This document shows positions 45,827 through 57,992 of a DNA stretch of 64,000 bases, piece after piece (the stretch's first letter is position 1; every line of letters begins with the position of its first letter). The position numbers were made by a program, and so were the translations under genes. A model generated the notes under the pieces. That model saw nothing but the letters and a program-made list of their open reading frames with translations. It was not told the origin of the DNA and searched no databases. Source of the stretch: Dallia pectoralis (taxonomy: Eukaryota > Chordata > Actinopteri > Esociformes > Umbridae); NCBI GenBank assembly GCA_029465975.1, contig CM055736.1, forward strand, positions 3,321,285 to 3,385,284, read 5' to 3'.

Positions 45827-46177
45827 TCATATCAACACTAAATAACATTACATGTTTTTGGTCCAGTGACCAATGTAAAAAAACACTTGACCAACAGCAT
45901 CAGATCATCTACTGTGTTGTCATCCTGAATGAAATGAATTTTATTTAAAGAGTATGTAGGCCTATTTATTGTCTTATGTAACCATAAAATACGAAAATAA
46001 AACCATGATTTTAAAATGCAGGCTATGATATTAAAATGTCTAAAAATCGAATAAATGAAAATTCATCAAACTGTATGACCTATGTTGATGTAGTAAATGC
46101 TAACACATTTTAGATCACAAGCGACTTGCAATCAAATGATTTGCGCATGATTGGCCGATAAACAAATCTATTTATAA

Positions 46178-46462
46178 TTATTTATCCGTCCACAGGCACG
46201 CAGCTTCAGTTGTTTGTCTGCTTGAGCAGGACACGCAAACGAACCGGTTGCACTGCGCACAGTGTTCATTAGTCTTGTTACGAGTGCACATGAGACAGCA
46301 GCAGTGTTCATATAGATCAGACCGAAACCCGTCCAGTTTAATGAAGATCGGACCAAAACGGGTCCAGTTTGATATAGATCGGACCATAACCGGTCCAGTT
46401 TTATGCTCTTTCTGCCGTATGCCCCCCGGACTTATGTATGTCCCACGTCCTTCTGTGTGCAT
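46178..46462 (-). pseudogene. Cysteine-rich coding relic inside the hAT-type element
   Basis: A 94-codon minus frame ends with CCCLMCTRNKTNEHCAQCNR and FVCVSCSSRQ. The pattern CxxC, seven residues, CxxC, four residues, CxxC looks like a zinc-binding tail such as that of piggyBac-type transposases. Upstream, three imperfect copies of a roughly 37-bp segment (GATCGGACC and CGGGTCCAG) lie at about 46305-46405. Identity is tentative; it may be a chance frame or a captured fragment. Confidence 0.3.
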
Positions 46463-47594
46463 GAGTAATTTAATTTATCGCCCATTTGTAGTTAGCCTAT
46501 TAATAATTATTGTTTATATTCGTTTAATTTCGATACAAAACAATATTTTGTTGAAGTCTCTTGTAGGCTATATGAATACACTGTGGTTCATTCGTTATTA
46601 ATTATTGAGTACAATAGGCGCATGACACATGAATGGGGCTGTATGTATTTGGCGGAATTCGTCCTGTTTATTTAGTGAAACATATTTCTTTATAAACGTA
46701 CCTTTTTTGTAGTTCAACCAAGCCAATCAGACTATTGTCTATATGTGTTCTCGTAGTATTTGTCTGTGTATCGCCCATTCAACCATTGCCATCATAGGCT
46801 CAGTGAAGTGTGATCGGTTTCTGGGTACCGCAATTAGGGTACCAACGCCCAGCGGCGTGGGATTTTGGCGACACGAAGGCAGTTTAGGTATCAAAAAACA
46901 TGTAAATAGTAGTTTTATATATTGTTCGGTTTGTGATTTTGCAATTCTGAAAACGGGACAAGGTAAAATGCACGTATTTAGGAAAAGTCATGGAAGGACG
47001 TTGGCTGTAGCTTTTGAACATTATATATGTATTTTAATTACTAACCGCTGTGTGTTTTCGGACAAATTATTTATTTGTGCTCAATGTGCTGAATATAGGC
47101 AAAACGAATATAATGGCAGATTGTGCAGGATCGACCATATGTTTAAGATTGAAGTATTTACGTGAATGGGTGCACCCTCTAGCGACGCTGGGGGTGGGCT
47201 TTTCTTCAAAAGCAGATAGCCATTGGCGGGATAAGCCACATCAGAAAAAAACAGTCTGACTCTGGACGAAATACAGCCAATGGAAATACAGCCTCTACAT
47301 GTCATACTTAAATATTTTGCTAGAAAAAATTGTGGGCGATAATTTCTACGCTGGTCTCGGCTGGTCTCGGAAGAATTTACGAGTCCTTACTGTCCGAGAC
47401 CGAGTCGAGACCGAGTCCAAATGTAACCGAGACCGAGACGAGACCGAGACCTTAAAAAATTGGTCTCGAGACCGGTCTCGAGACCGAGACCGGTCTCGAG
47501 TACTACAGCTCTGCCACATTCATTACAAAAATTCACAAAAATAATGAATTAACCTCAAGAGCTCACGAGACACAATCATCAGACTATTATAAAC

Positions 47595-47983
47595 TGTCAC
47601 GAACTCGGGTGAAGTGCAGGAATGAGCCATATTTAGAGCGAAGTCAACGGTCGTTGTATTTATTAACTACAACGCAAAACAAACACGAATACAACAAACG
47701 TCAAAATCAACACTGTGATGAAAATAAATCTGCGCATACAAGCGACTTGCAAACAACATCTAACAGTGACGTACAAATACTTACTCAACAAACACTCACC
47801 CCTACTGCAACGTGACATTGAAACAATGAGAAGCCCAGTGCAACCACACCCTGTGACTAAAGTAGCCCCGCTAATTAACAAACTCAAAACAGGTGTGCAT
47901 AATCAACTCAAACCAACCTGAAGGAGAAGGTGAGAAACACAAAAATAACGTAAAGAGGACGACTAGTCACACTAGTCATCACA
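47595..47983 (-). mobile_element. Solo LTR, family A, copy 4
   Basis: 389 bp, starting TGTCACGAACTC and ending TCATCACA, with an exact 5-bp target duplication TAAAC (47590-47594 and 47984-47988). TATTTATTAAC near 47658 gives AATAAA on the sense minus strand. It lies only 80 bp from the hAT-type element. No internal region. Confidence 0.85.
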
Positions 47984-47988
47984 TAAAC

Positions 47989-50900
47989 ACATATCAAAAT
48001 AAGAGAAGACGTGTAGATAAATAAGCCGTATCAATATCCTAGCCTTCTGAAAACACCGCTCTAAACAGAGATGGCTTAATAATCCATAAGCAAGACTTTA
48101 GAAAGAGCTTGCGTTTCCAGTGTGCTGCTAAATTACTTCATTGTGTCAGATTTATGAAACGTCTCTGTGGGATATGTTCTCATGTTTGTTTTCCATCAGC
48201 ATGGTTTATGAATAATGCTTAATGCTTGAACTAAGGTTTGGCACATGTTGGTTGTACACAATTTCACGTATTGTTCTATTGTTCATAAGGGGATCTATCT
48301 CACTGCTGTTTTGACTTAACATTGGATGAAAAATAGCGGAGCAGATATTGTGTAGCATCGTTAGTGGTCATCGCCAATTGTATTTCCAACGCATTATGCA
48401 TTATGCATTCAATATGCAGTAATTTAATGTATGTCACATGCAGATTACTTTCTATAGGATGGGGAAACTGTAAACAAGTAATTAAACTGTGAGATATTTT
48501 ATCACTTGCTCATTTACATAATCATAATACAATGCAACTTCAGTATAGTACTGAGTCTGACACAAAAGTGTTTGATGTGCGAGAAGCATATTTACTGTTC
48601 TTTGTTTGTTTTGTCACTGGTTATTTGGCCAAATCACATACATCAAGTTAAGGTGTTAGTGGGCGGTGGTTTCACATGCTCTATAGCACCAACCATAGCC
48701 AAACATATATGACTTATACTTCTCCCATTGCCACATGGAAAGCACGCTAAAACAGCTCTTTTGATCGTTAACTCTCTTTTTTTAAACTGTTGAACTGGAA
48801 TTGTAAAACTATTGGAAAGAGCTGTTGAATGTCTAGGTAGATATATGGTATAGGACAGCCTATATTCGTATGTTCAATAGTATAACAAACTAATATTAGA
48901 AGCTTTACATTCCTCAATTCCCCCAACACTGCAAATCAAGCCAGTGTGCAACTCTATAAATATCCACTTATTGCTGAACATTTATTACTGATTAGTAGCT
49001 TCCTAACAATAATTAGCATGTTATTTGATTAATATGGAACTGGGACACAAACCTTACTTATTGCGTAATAATGTCATATATATTTGCTTTCCTCCCATCT
49101 CACTTATTTAAAATGTTTTTGAACCAAGCCATTGAGTACATCAGGCGTGAACAGAACCAACTGGAACTTGCAGAATATCTGAGAAAATGTATTTATTTTA
49201 GCTGTAATCACCATTAAATAATAATTATTTTATTTCTTTACTTTGTTTATCCAGTCTATTGGGAGCAGCGTGTGTTGCTGGAAGTTTGATTTCATTTGAT
49301 GTAATTATATTCTGCCGGAGTAGTAATTAATTTGAATTGACACAACCTATTCCTCCTCATTTCTTAAGAGAGATAATTAAGGAGAAACAATTACAAAGAA
49401 CTTCTGTAAATAACTAACAAACCCTGTTCAATGTGAGCTGTGAAATAAGAGCGTGCGCTCTCATTGATAGCACAGTAAAACACAATCTCTACAACTGCAG
49501 TTCAGCCCTTTGATATTATTGAGTTGTGGAATGAGTATCTTCTTTCTTGTGAAGTATAGATTAAACTGTACAGGCTATTGTCTTTTTAGTTTCCTGTTTT
49601 AACAAGCATGCTTGATTTGACCACAGTCAGCAGTTATAAATAATAAATAAATGACATAAATAAAACTAATAATTTATATTGTTCAGGTTTTCAATTGGCC
49701 GCCATATGTTAGTGCACTTCTTTAAAAAGTATGTGATGTTTAATGTTTAGTGTGAAACCCCAAAAAGTATCTGCTGCTCTCATATCTTGCAAAGGTTGTC
49801 AAAATTGTATTGTAGCTACACAGTAAAAGGGTAGCAACATAGAAAATGGTGGCTGATATCAAAGTGTGTGTGTGTGTGTACATGTCTGTTTCTTTGTGTA
49901 GTTCTTTGTGTTTTTCTTTGCGGCCCATTCTTTCTCTGTATTATATGTCTGTGTGCATATATATCAGTGTCTGTAACTAAGGACCGTCTGTGCATCCTTG
50001 CACCAATGGCTTTAAGCTTTACAGCCAACTATTTGATTAACTGCTGAGGGCTGCGTTTTGTCTACCTCCCGGCAGGACTTCAGGAGGGGAAATCTGCTCA
50101 GCGCCAGAAAACCTATATATTTTATTGTACTGAAACCCATGTGCCTTAGAACAAATCTGCCGTTTTGGAAATAGGGCGTGATTTTTGAGGCGGCCAAGGT
50201 TCTCCGGCTAAGAGAAGTCTGTGACAATTGTGACTCTCTGGTGCGCAGATTCTGCTCCCTCAGTGATGTCCTGTCAGTGTTCAGACTGTGAGCTGGTGTC
50301 GGGTCAAGCACATGTTCGTGTGTTTACTGCATGCATCAGGGCCAAAGGCAGGGTGGCTATGTAGCCGGTTATACTGGTAGGCCAGTGTGACTGCGACAAA
50401 GGTCATGTGTCGTATTGATTATGTCTTTGGCTGTGACCTGTGACCTGGGAAGATGGCCTTATAAGTAAGCACCTCTCTCGCTCTGTCTTAATTCGATTCA
50501 ATTCAAAAAGCTTGTTTAATATACATAACAAACAAACTCTCTCTCCCTCTCTCAGACCTAAATGAAACACAGGCAGAATGAGTTCAGAACAGCTTCTATA
50601 GTCTATAGCCGTGTACTGGAGCAGAGATGAATTCATAGAGTCAAATAATAATATCCCCTGGGAACTCCGTGCAGCGGTTTCCATGGAAATACGGAGCGCG
50701 TATCCTGTGGCTTTTCGGTCTGTACGAGTCATGTTGTCGTTGTCGCTAAACGGCTGAATAAAGGACTCGCGGGGGCTGCTACTGTGAAAGAGGCCGGAAC
50801 GGTTATCGAGGAATGCAGAGACCCGCACAAGACAGACAAGGTACAGATGTGAAAACACAAGAGAGACGGACAAGAGAGACGGACAAGAGAGACGGACAAG

Positions 50901-51145
50901 AGAGAGCTAATAACACATTCATTATGTGATGCCCACTAAAGTTGTTATCACATTTGTGGTATTTTCTGTATGGTTATAATTAATGTTTTTGAGCATTTGT
51001 CCAGGGGTAATGAACCTGTCTCCACTATCCTTGCACTCGAATATTTTATATAGAGGTTAGGAGTAATTCGTGGGTTCACCAGCAGGGGCAGACTGCCGAT
51101 TATTGTGCTACAGGAAGCTTTACGTCAGTTCGGGTTGCTTTGCGG
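47989..51145. other. AT-rich sequence, no gene seen
   Basis: No exon, RNA or transposon is recognised. Between about 49180 and 49460 ATTA/TAAT motifs (for example GTAATTAATTTG and GATAATTAAGG) are dense, as in many homeodomain-bound enhancers, but AT-rich DNA gives them by chance. A short TG tract lies at 49866-49880, and AGAGAGACGGACA repeats three times near 50868-50905. Confidence 0.45.
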
Positions 51146-51221
51146 TCTTTCTCTTTCTGTCTGATCGAGATGAGGAACGGACGCAAAGTTTTTCCTGTCT
51201 GATTTATTTCTCCTGTTTCAG
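51146..51221 (+). repeat. 76-bp direct repeat, left copy
   Basis: Contains CTGATCGAGATGAGGAACGG and ends CTCCTGTTTCAG. It is nearly identical to 51768-51843; the copies are 622 bp apart. Confidence 0.92.
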
Positions 51222-51767
51222 GTTAGTGGAGTGGTAAATGATACAAAGTAAATAAAATGAACATGTTACTGAATGTTTTCAATGTCCGCTGAAAAGAGTG
51301 TTTTATGAAATTGTGGATATATGTACATAGATAAATAGCCGTATTGTCATGCATGGAAAAGACACGTGTTGCTATTAAGGCTACGTCGTACAGAGTTCTA
51401 TTTTTGGCTCCTTGAACATTTTTATAAAGTTAAATTGTTTGGTAATGTATACTATTGTGTAAAATTTTCAAAAACGAATGTTATATATTTTAGAGTTAGC
51501 AAAAACTATTTTAAAAGTCTGTCAGCTCATGTATAAAATAAAAGGTACCATAAAAGTAGTAACATAAGCTATGTTTATAGGTAAGTGTTAACCAAAGCTA
51601 TTGTAAGTTGAAAAGAGACAACTTTAACAGTGGTTATTGTCATTTTAACTCAGTTTCTGCTGAAAGGTGAAAAGACACATTTTATTTTGACGACGTGTTT
51701 TGTTTAATATAAGTTTGAGTGTATGTAATAGAGGAGGATTTACATTGTGAACGTTGAATAAATCCTC
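51222..51767. other. Segment between the 76-bp direct repeats
   Basis: AT-rich, with an AATAAA near 51757 just before the right repeat. No coding motif is seen. Confidence 0.5.
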
Positions 51768-51843
51768 TCTCTCTCTTTCTGGCTGATCGAGATGAGGAAC
51801 GGACGCAAAGTTTTTCCTGTCTGATTTATTTCTCCTGTTTCAG
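51768..51843 (+). repeat. 76-bp direct repeat, right copy
   Basis: Same sequence as the left copy with one or two changes at the left edge. It is followed by a GAGAGAGAGC run and GTGGTGCCAGCCCCGG. Repeat, AATAAA and a TGGTGCC-like stretch together could reflect part of an LTR element, but ends and target duplications were not found. Confidence 0.92.
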
Positions 51844-54292
51844 AGAGAGAGCATATACACTGTTTACGTGGTGCCAGCCCCGGTACCTGTAACAATTACA
51901 CTACAAACCTTCCCCTGAGGTGCCAGCATAATGGACTTACAATGGTCCCACCTAAATGGTCTCTTATCGTGAAACACGCAAATTAATTTCCGAAAGGGCT
52001 CGGCTGTGTGAATGCCTACGTGCAGGCCTTGTTATATGTCACCAAACATTAGGCTGTGAAAAGGTTGTCTGTTATCGCTCAGCCTGTCATTGGCCTTCTG
52101 AATCTGAGAGCTCTTCAGTTCGTGTAATTAAAACGCAGTATTCATCAGACATCAAACGTCCTCATTAGGACATTATTTGTCTATAGTTTTTTTCATAATA
52201 GATAATTCTCAAATTGCAAACCTTGTCTTGTTTTTCTATAATTCGATCACTAATCCTCTTTATTTTATATGTCTGCGTAGTCGTCGACCCTGTTGAATGT
52301 AGATTTTTTTATTTCAACTAAGCTATCTGCTGTAAGCTTATACAGTCATTTCCAATTGAATGTGTGTGTTGGTTGGGTTGTCTGTGCATTTTTTTTTTAC
52401 TTCCTGTGTTAGCATTAAATCATCTGTGCGTGTTCGTGCACGTCTTCGCGTTATTCTTGCATCTGTATCGGCCTGTGTTTGCTGGCCTGGTTCCGGACGG
52501 CTGCCATTCATCTTTGCAGCTGCTACGGGTCACAAGCCATTGTTCAGGAACATAATGGAAACCAATTAGAGGTAGAGGCTGCCATGCTGCTCGGGTAGAG
52601 ACACTTGATGTCAGGCTGCTGTGGGTGCCCGCCGCACACACTGCTGCTCGCTGACGGGCATCCTGGCAGAGCTAATCACATGCTGCCCTAAGCCTCTAAC
52701 TCTAGGTGGGCCAACAATACACAACTGCAGTCCCTGGAGGCTGTCTGGGGTATCAGAGCTGGTGTATTCTTAATGCAGGGTTGTTCGCAGAGAGAGCAGG
52801 CGTTTATGGGCTGTGAGTGTGTTCGGCTTTAGTCTAACTGGTCTAATCAAGGTATTCCCTTTGTCTTGGCTCCATCTTAAAAGTTTAAACAGTCATTTTC
52901 CTCAGGCGGCTGGTGGCACCTTAATCAGGCAGGACAGGCTTGCAGTAATGGCTGCGAGGCTGAAAGAACCAAGTTGTGTCCCACACATTACCCACAGCTT
53001 TGATTTCATTGGAATGTTTCTGCTCCTGCCATTCCTAAGAACCCGTCGTCCTCAATGAGGGGCCACCAGCCTCCTGCGAAGAACGTCGCTTCCAGAAATT
53101 GTGACGAGCCACCCTCAGATCGCCTGCCTTCTCCCGTCACCTTTTCTCCATCTCGTCTTCTAAAAACACTCATCATCCCCACTTACAAGCTGAAATACCT
53201 GACAGCGACTCAGGTCGCGATCATTGTGAGGGTGCGTGTTGCATTGTTCGCAGCCAAAGAGACACCGTTGTCCTTTTAAAAGCCTCCATCTGAGAAGCGG
53301 ATTAGAGTCTCTGTCACGCTCCCTGGGTTGTGTTTGTACTCCGCAACTTGGCGAGGTAATCACCGGCGGAGTCTTGAACGCGGCCGCAGCTATCTCTGAG
53401 CGTCAAATTGGTGCGGAGCCAAAGAGGAAGACTCATTGTTCTCTCACCGGATCTGAAACATATTGGATACAGTGGCTCACTGATTACTACAAAGCATGCC
53501 AAGCCGGTTGATGGAGAGATTTTACAGGTTGGGCTTTTAGAAACCTTTGTCAGCGTTGGCATTTTGGACAGAAAGAAGTTCACGTCTCAGTGGTTTCCAA
53601 TTATGTTGCAGTGGCACCTCTTGACTGCTTCAGAACAGGGAGTTCACATTACCCAAACTGCCCCGGGCCTGATGGCTCAGTTTATTGAACATGTGTACAT
53701 ACATTATAACGTGAAATGTCACTTGATTTTACCCCTGAGAGAGTGTAAACATTTGCATTGGACAGATTCTTCCCATATATGTATATATATAAACCTGTGT
53801 TATTGTTTCCAAGCCTGAAAAGCATCCATAAACAGAATCAGCATGGAGCAACTGTGGCCTAATTGCTGTTGTTGATTCAGCTTAGATGGATGCCAAACTG
53901 GGACTCAAATAGTTATCCCAGCACTGTCCCAGCTTTCCATCTGTGCGTCTAGTACTAATTCAAATAGCTCTGCATAGACCTCTTCACTGAGCCGCCATGT
54001 GGCTACAGAGCCTTTCCAAGATTAACTCTTGGTTCGTGCTGAGGTCTGAAGAGCGTGTGTTTTGATGTGCTTGTGTGTGTCAGTTTTCATGCCTGTGTGT
54101 GCATTTGCATTGCAGTTTGAAAGAAGCAAACGCTAAATTGGGGCTATCAGTGCAAGCTTTACTTAAGGACAGTAGGGGCCTTGAGATTGAGTGGCGGAGT
54201 CCACGAGCTGCCATGCTGTTTGGAAAGGGAGGTGCTGTCAATTAGCTTGCCGTCTCTGAGTTTACCACACTCTCAGATCAACTCGGCTGTTG
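51844..54292. other. Plain sequence, no gene seen
   Basis: Several 60-136 codon frames overlap on both strands between 52360 and 53818; none shows a known domain or splice context. Confidence 0.5.
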
Positions 54293-54297
54293 CATGT

Positions 54298-54651
54298 TGT
54301 CACGAAATCCTTTAGGGTGTAGTGTGAACTGAGCCAAATGCAAAGCTAAGATAAACGTTCAAGGGTTTATTAACAAAAAACAAACCGAGAACGGCGGAAT
54401 TTTTTTTTACACACTGGATTAAATGAAAGTTGCACAATGTACTAAATCTAAATCATAAAAAATGTGAAATAATGTCCAACAACTAGTGACATTACCCGGT
54501 TAATTAAATATCCCTCTGCTAACCGCTAACTATGCCTCAGTGATTAGCTAAACAACAAACAGCTGTGCTCAACTCAAACCAATCACCGGCACACAGGAAG
54601 TGCACCCCACTGAACACCCCGTGTGGAACACCAGACACTACACTCGTGACA
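54298..54651 (-). mobile_element. Solo LTR, family A, copy 5 (clearest ends)
   Basis: 354 bp, starting TGTCACGA and ending TCGTGACA, a perfect 8-bp inverted repeat. It has an exact 5-bp target duplication CATGT (54293-54297 and 54652-54656). GGGTTTATTAAC near 54364 provides AATAAA on the sense minus strand. It is the best reference copy for the family. Confidence 0.9.
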
Positions 54652-54656
54652 CATGT

Positions 54657-55628
54657 TGTTCTGCTTCTGGCTTCATGGGTGACATCTGGGTTCACAACAG
54701 ATGTGCCTACAACATGGACCTTGGAATCTCAGTTTCACTTGATAACATTCCCAACTAGTTGTTGTACAAGCAACAGCAGTTCTAGTACTTTTCACAAGGT
54801 TGATGTTAAAGTATCACATGGCAGAGGATGACGTATCTACCAATACCGAGGATTCAGTTTCAGACTCATTTCTTACTGTATATTCCAGGATCAGACTCCC
54901 TATTATTTACATAAACACACTTAATTGTACTTTTCACTGAGCTGATATGTGAATGAACCACTCACACATACATTACAGGTTGGCTGCCGGCTCATACCAC
55001 GTCACCTGTTCTGTCCATCCCAGTTAAATGTCTTATCTGACAGAGTAATACTCGACATGATACCATTACACAGATTTAAAAGAAATAAAAAAGCCCTCCT
55101 GAATTTAACTATTTAGACAGATTCAGTTATTTTACGCTTTGAGAAATACATATTTTTTTCGGACTCCCTGAGACTCTGTAAAGAAAACAAATAAAATAGA
55201 GCTAATTTGACCAGGTTATACTGTGTGCTTAATGTAACTAGCATCTGCATTGGAGAACGGGCGCATTGAGTTTACTGGAGCAAGGCTTTAACCCAGCGAC
55301 TCTCCTCTCTAGTGTAGATCACTGCGAATACTTCCCATCTCTCTGTTCTATGCTTGGATTATAGTTCCAACTACCTGGATTTCTACCAAACAATGGAGCC
55401 AGACCTCCAGGCACTGGTTCTGGAGGACCTTGGACTCACCCAAATCTCATCTTTGCCAACCTGAGCATTAATGTCCAGGGGTCAGCGAAAGCACTGCAGT
55501 CCTTCAATCATATTGTGAACATAGGTTTATTTCAATTAACGACGCTTTAGTGTTTTTCCGGCTACGTTGACGACCAGTGGAAGTTGATGGAAATAGTGGT
55601 GGAATAATCCCATATTTACTTTTACAAA
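54657..55628. other. Plain sequence
   Basis: No gene or repeat family recognised. Confidence 0.55.
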
Positions 55629-55802
55629 CAGTGTTGACCAACCCTGAACTTGGAAATTCACTGCCCTGTAGGTTTTCTCTCTGAGTCTAATTTATCAAAT
55701 CTCATTCTAGTAATTAGTTGAATAAACAGCTAAATCAGGTCAGTTCAAACTGAGGTTGGTGTGAACCTACAGGATGGCTGATGTCCAGGAACGGGGTTGG
55801 GA
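55629..55802. mobile_element. Small MITE with about 37-bp imperfect inverted ends
   Basis: Starts CAGTGTTGACCAACCCTG. The left arm with CCTGTAGGTT is mirrored by the right arm (AACCTACAGG..., then GGGGTTGGG). Between them is ATTAGTTGAATAAACAGC, a phrase I know from short hAT-type fish repeats. The right terminus is mutated and no target duplication is clear. Confidence 0.65.
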
Positions 55803-57300
55803 TTAAAGTCCTGTTGTTATGAGGTTGAAAGACTTCAAACGACTCATAACTGACTTCCCCGGATATTTAATGTTTGCCAACTGAATTCTTGGCTTATAAC
55901 TGGAGTCATCGTTCTGTCATAGGTTCTGTCATACTGTTATCACTCCTTTCAGTTAGGGCTTTTTGTTTGAACTCGATGTTGCATTAGTGCTTTTCGGTCC
56001 TGATTGGATTGGCGTTTATCCATTAGGATTGTGGCTCTCTTACAAGCTTCAATTGCTGAAATGTCTTTATGGTGCTCCCACCGCATTCACTGACTTGTTG
56101 TAACATGAATGATTATTTATGAACAATTAAATGTGGGTGAAAATGCTCTTAAAGCAAACAACAACTGCCAATAGCCGCAGTACAGGTCTGGCAGAGCATC
56201 ACCAGAGAAGCTACCCAGCATTGTGGTGTCAAGATTTATTCAACACACAATGAATGCTTTATATAAGCCTGTATTTTTCTCTGTTCATCTGGTTGTGTGA
56301 CTTGGATTCTGGAAGTGTTTATTATGCATTATTATTGCGTTTGAGTATCATTTAATCAATGTCATACAGCTTCAACACATATTTATCTTTTCCCCATCAC
56401 TCTTTTCACACAACGGCTCAAGTCATACAGGCAGCTCTTAAACACCAGACTTGGACTTTCTTTGCAGTTTCCCCTCATCATTAGTGATTTGTTTAAACTG
56501 CAGAAAATAGAAATGATCATATAATGTCTTTGGCATAGCTTATATTACACATTACCCGCACACTTTTACATACAAGGAAATCCTCAAAAAGGACAAGATT
56601 ATTGTATCAGATTAGAACAAATCTTACAAGGACTACCTGAACACTGTGTGCACTACAAGAGGGTTGACCCATTCGCATAAAGTAGGAAAACAGATAAGGT
56701 TGCTAAGATGATTGGTTGATGTAGACTGTTATTGTTTTATTAGAAAAGAAAACCAATTAGGCCAAGCAGGAAGAAGCAATCAATAAAATGACTTAATGCA
56801 GCTGACATGAAACATTTCCACTCCACTGTGTCAGAGTTATAAACTGGTTAAGGTGCACTGAAACAATCATGTGAATCTTAGGTGCATGTTATTTCATACC
56901 TGGGGTATACAATAGCAGAGGGAAGTCTCGCCTTTAACAGCGGCTTTCAGCCATCACCTGGCAGACCGTGTCTGGTCACTACTAGCGATGAAGGGCAGCA
57001 GACTCCAGATGTAGAGGGCGTGTTTGTGGAAGGGCTTTGTAATTGATCAGACTATTGTGTCTGCGCGCGTGATATCAGGTGCAACACGTCATTTGGCACG
57101 AGGTGAAAAGGCAATGAGTCACTTAGCATTTGAAGTGTAGGGAGATAAAAGTTTCAGTCAGAGTAACGTTTTTAAAAATCCATGCATATGCAATAAATCA
57201 CTGACGGTCGCACGTTTTTCTATTCAATACTGAATTTGGGCCGTGACCAAATTTGGGACCTATAGATTCATTCTTGAATTTGCACAGCATGTTGTTAGAA
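55803..57300. other. Plain AT-rich sequence
   Basis: No gene or transposon recognised. Confidence 0.55.
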
Positions 57301-57475
57301 CCAGGTACCTGTTTCTATTTGTAGGAAGACAACTTGTTGGTTGTTTAAACCAGGTACCTGTTTCTATTTGTAGGAAGACAACTTGTTGGTTGTTTAAACC
57401 AGGTACCTGTTTCTATTTGTAGGAAGACAACTTGTTGGTTGTTTAAACCAGGTACCTGGATCTATTTGTAGGTTA
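57301..57475. repeat. 49-bp tandem repeat, about 3.6 copies
   Basis: CCAGGTACCTGTTTCTATTT recurs at 57301, 57350, 57399 and 57448 (last unit partial, with GGATC in place of GTTTC). Copies are almost identical. Confidence 0.97.
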
Positions 57476-57992
57476 CCATACTCTGAGTGAGAGCAGGCTA
57501 TTGTGAAGGTTATCCGTTTTGTCATTCCACTCCTAGTTTCATTCCTGCTATTTGTCCTGCTTACTTACACACACAGAGATACTAGTTCTTAACTCTTTGT
57601 GCCCTGTGAGAAATCAGTTAAATTAAGGCAGAATTTACAGTAAAAATCAGCAGCATTGCAGCATTGCTTCTTCTTGACGAACATATGAAATGAGAACATT
57701 GATCTGTCTTCACGTGTCTCCAGGTAAGACAGTCTCCCAACATACTTAGAAAGTAGAAATGTGAGTGCAGTGTATTTCTGTATTGTGCGCTAGGTGATTT
57801 GTTAGAACAGAGTAAGAAACTGCTTCAAAATGACCTATTAAAATGTTAACATATATTGGATTTTCCGTTGTTTCTCCTAAAATGGCTGCATACTTGAATG
57901 ATAAAACAATACACTGTTGCATTTGTGTAACTAGTCTAACCACTAAGCAATGCCCCCACATAATATAGCTCTAAATCTTCTCAGATTTATGC
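57476..57992. other. Plain sequence
   Basis: No gene recognised; one 71-codon minus frame is without motifs. Confidence 0.55.

Larger units (their letters stand above)
45653..47513. mobile_element. hAT-type DNA transposon, non-autonomous, 1.86 kb
   Basis: Flanked by an exact 8-bp target duplication, CCACATTC, at 45645-45652 and 47514-47521. The ends are inverted: CAGAGCTGT then CTCGAGACC on the left; CAGAGCTGT, AGTA, CTCGAGACC on the right (reverse strand). An 8-bp duplication with CAG ends fits hAT. Both subterminal zones are packed with GAGACC/GGTCTC motifs, including a tandem array on the left and interlocked palindromes (GGTCTCGAGACC) on the right; hAT transposases often bind such subterminal repeats. 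No hAT transposase is recognised inside. Confidence 0.88.

Noticed and set aside
50403..50873. 156-codon minus-strand frame as a host gene
   Set aside because: No motif recognised and no splice structure; length is compatible with chance in moderately GC-balanced DNA.
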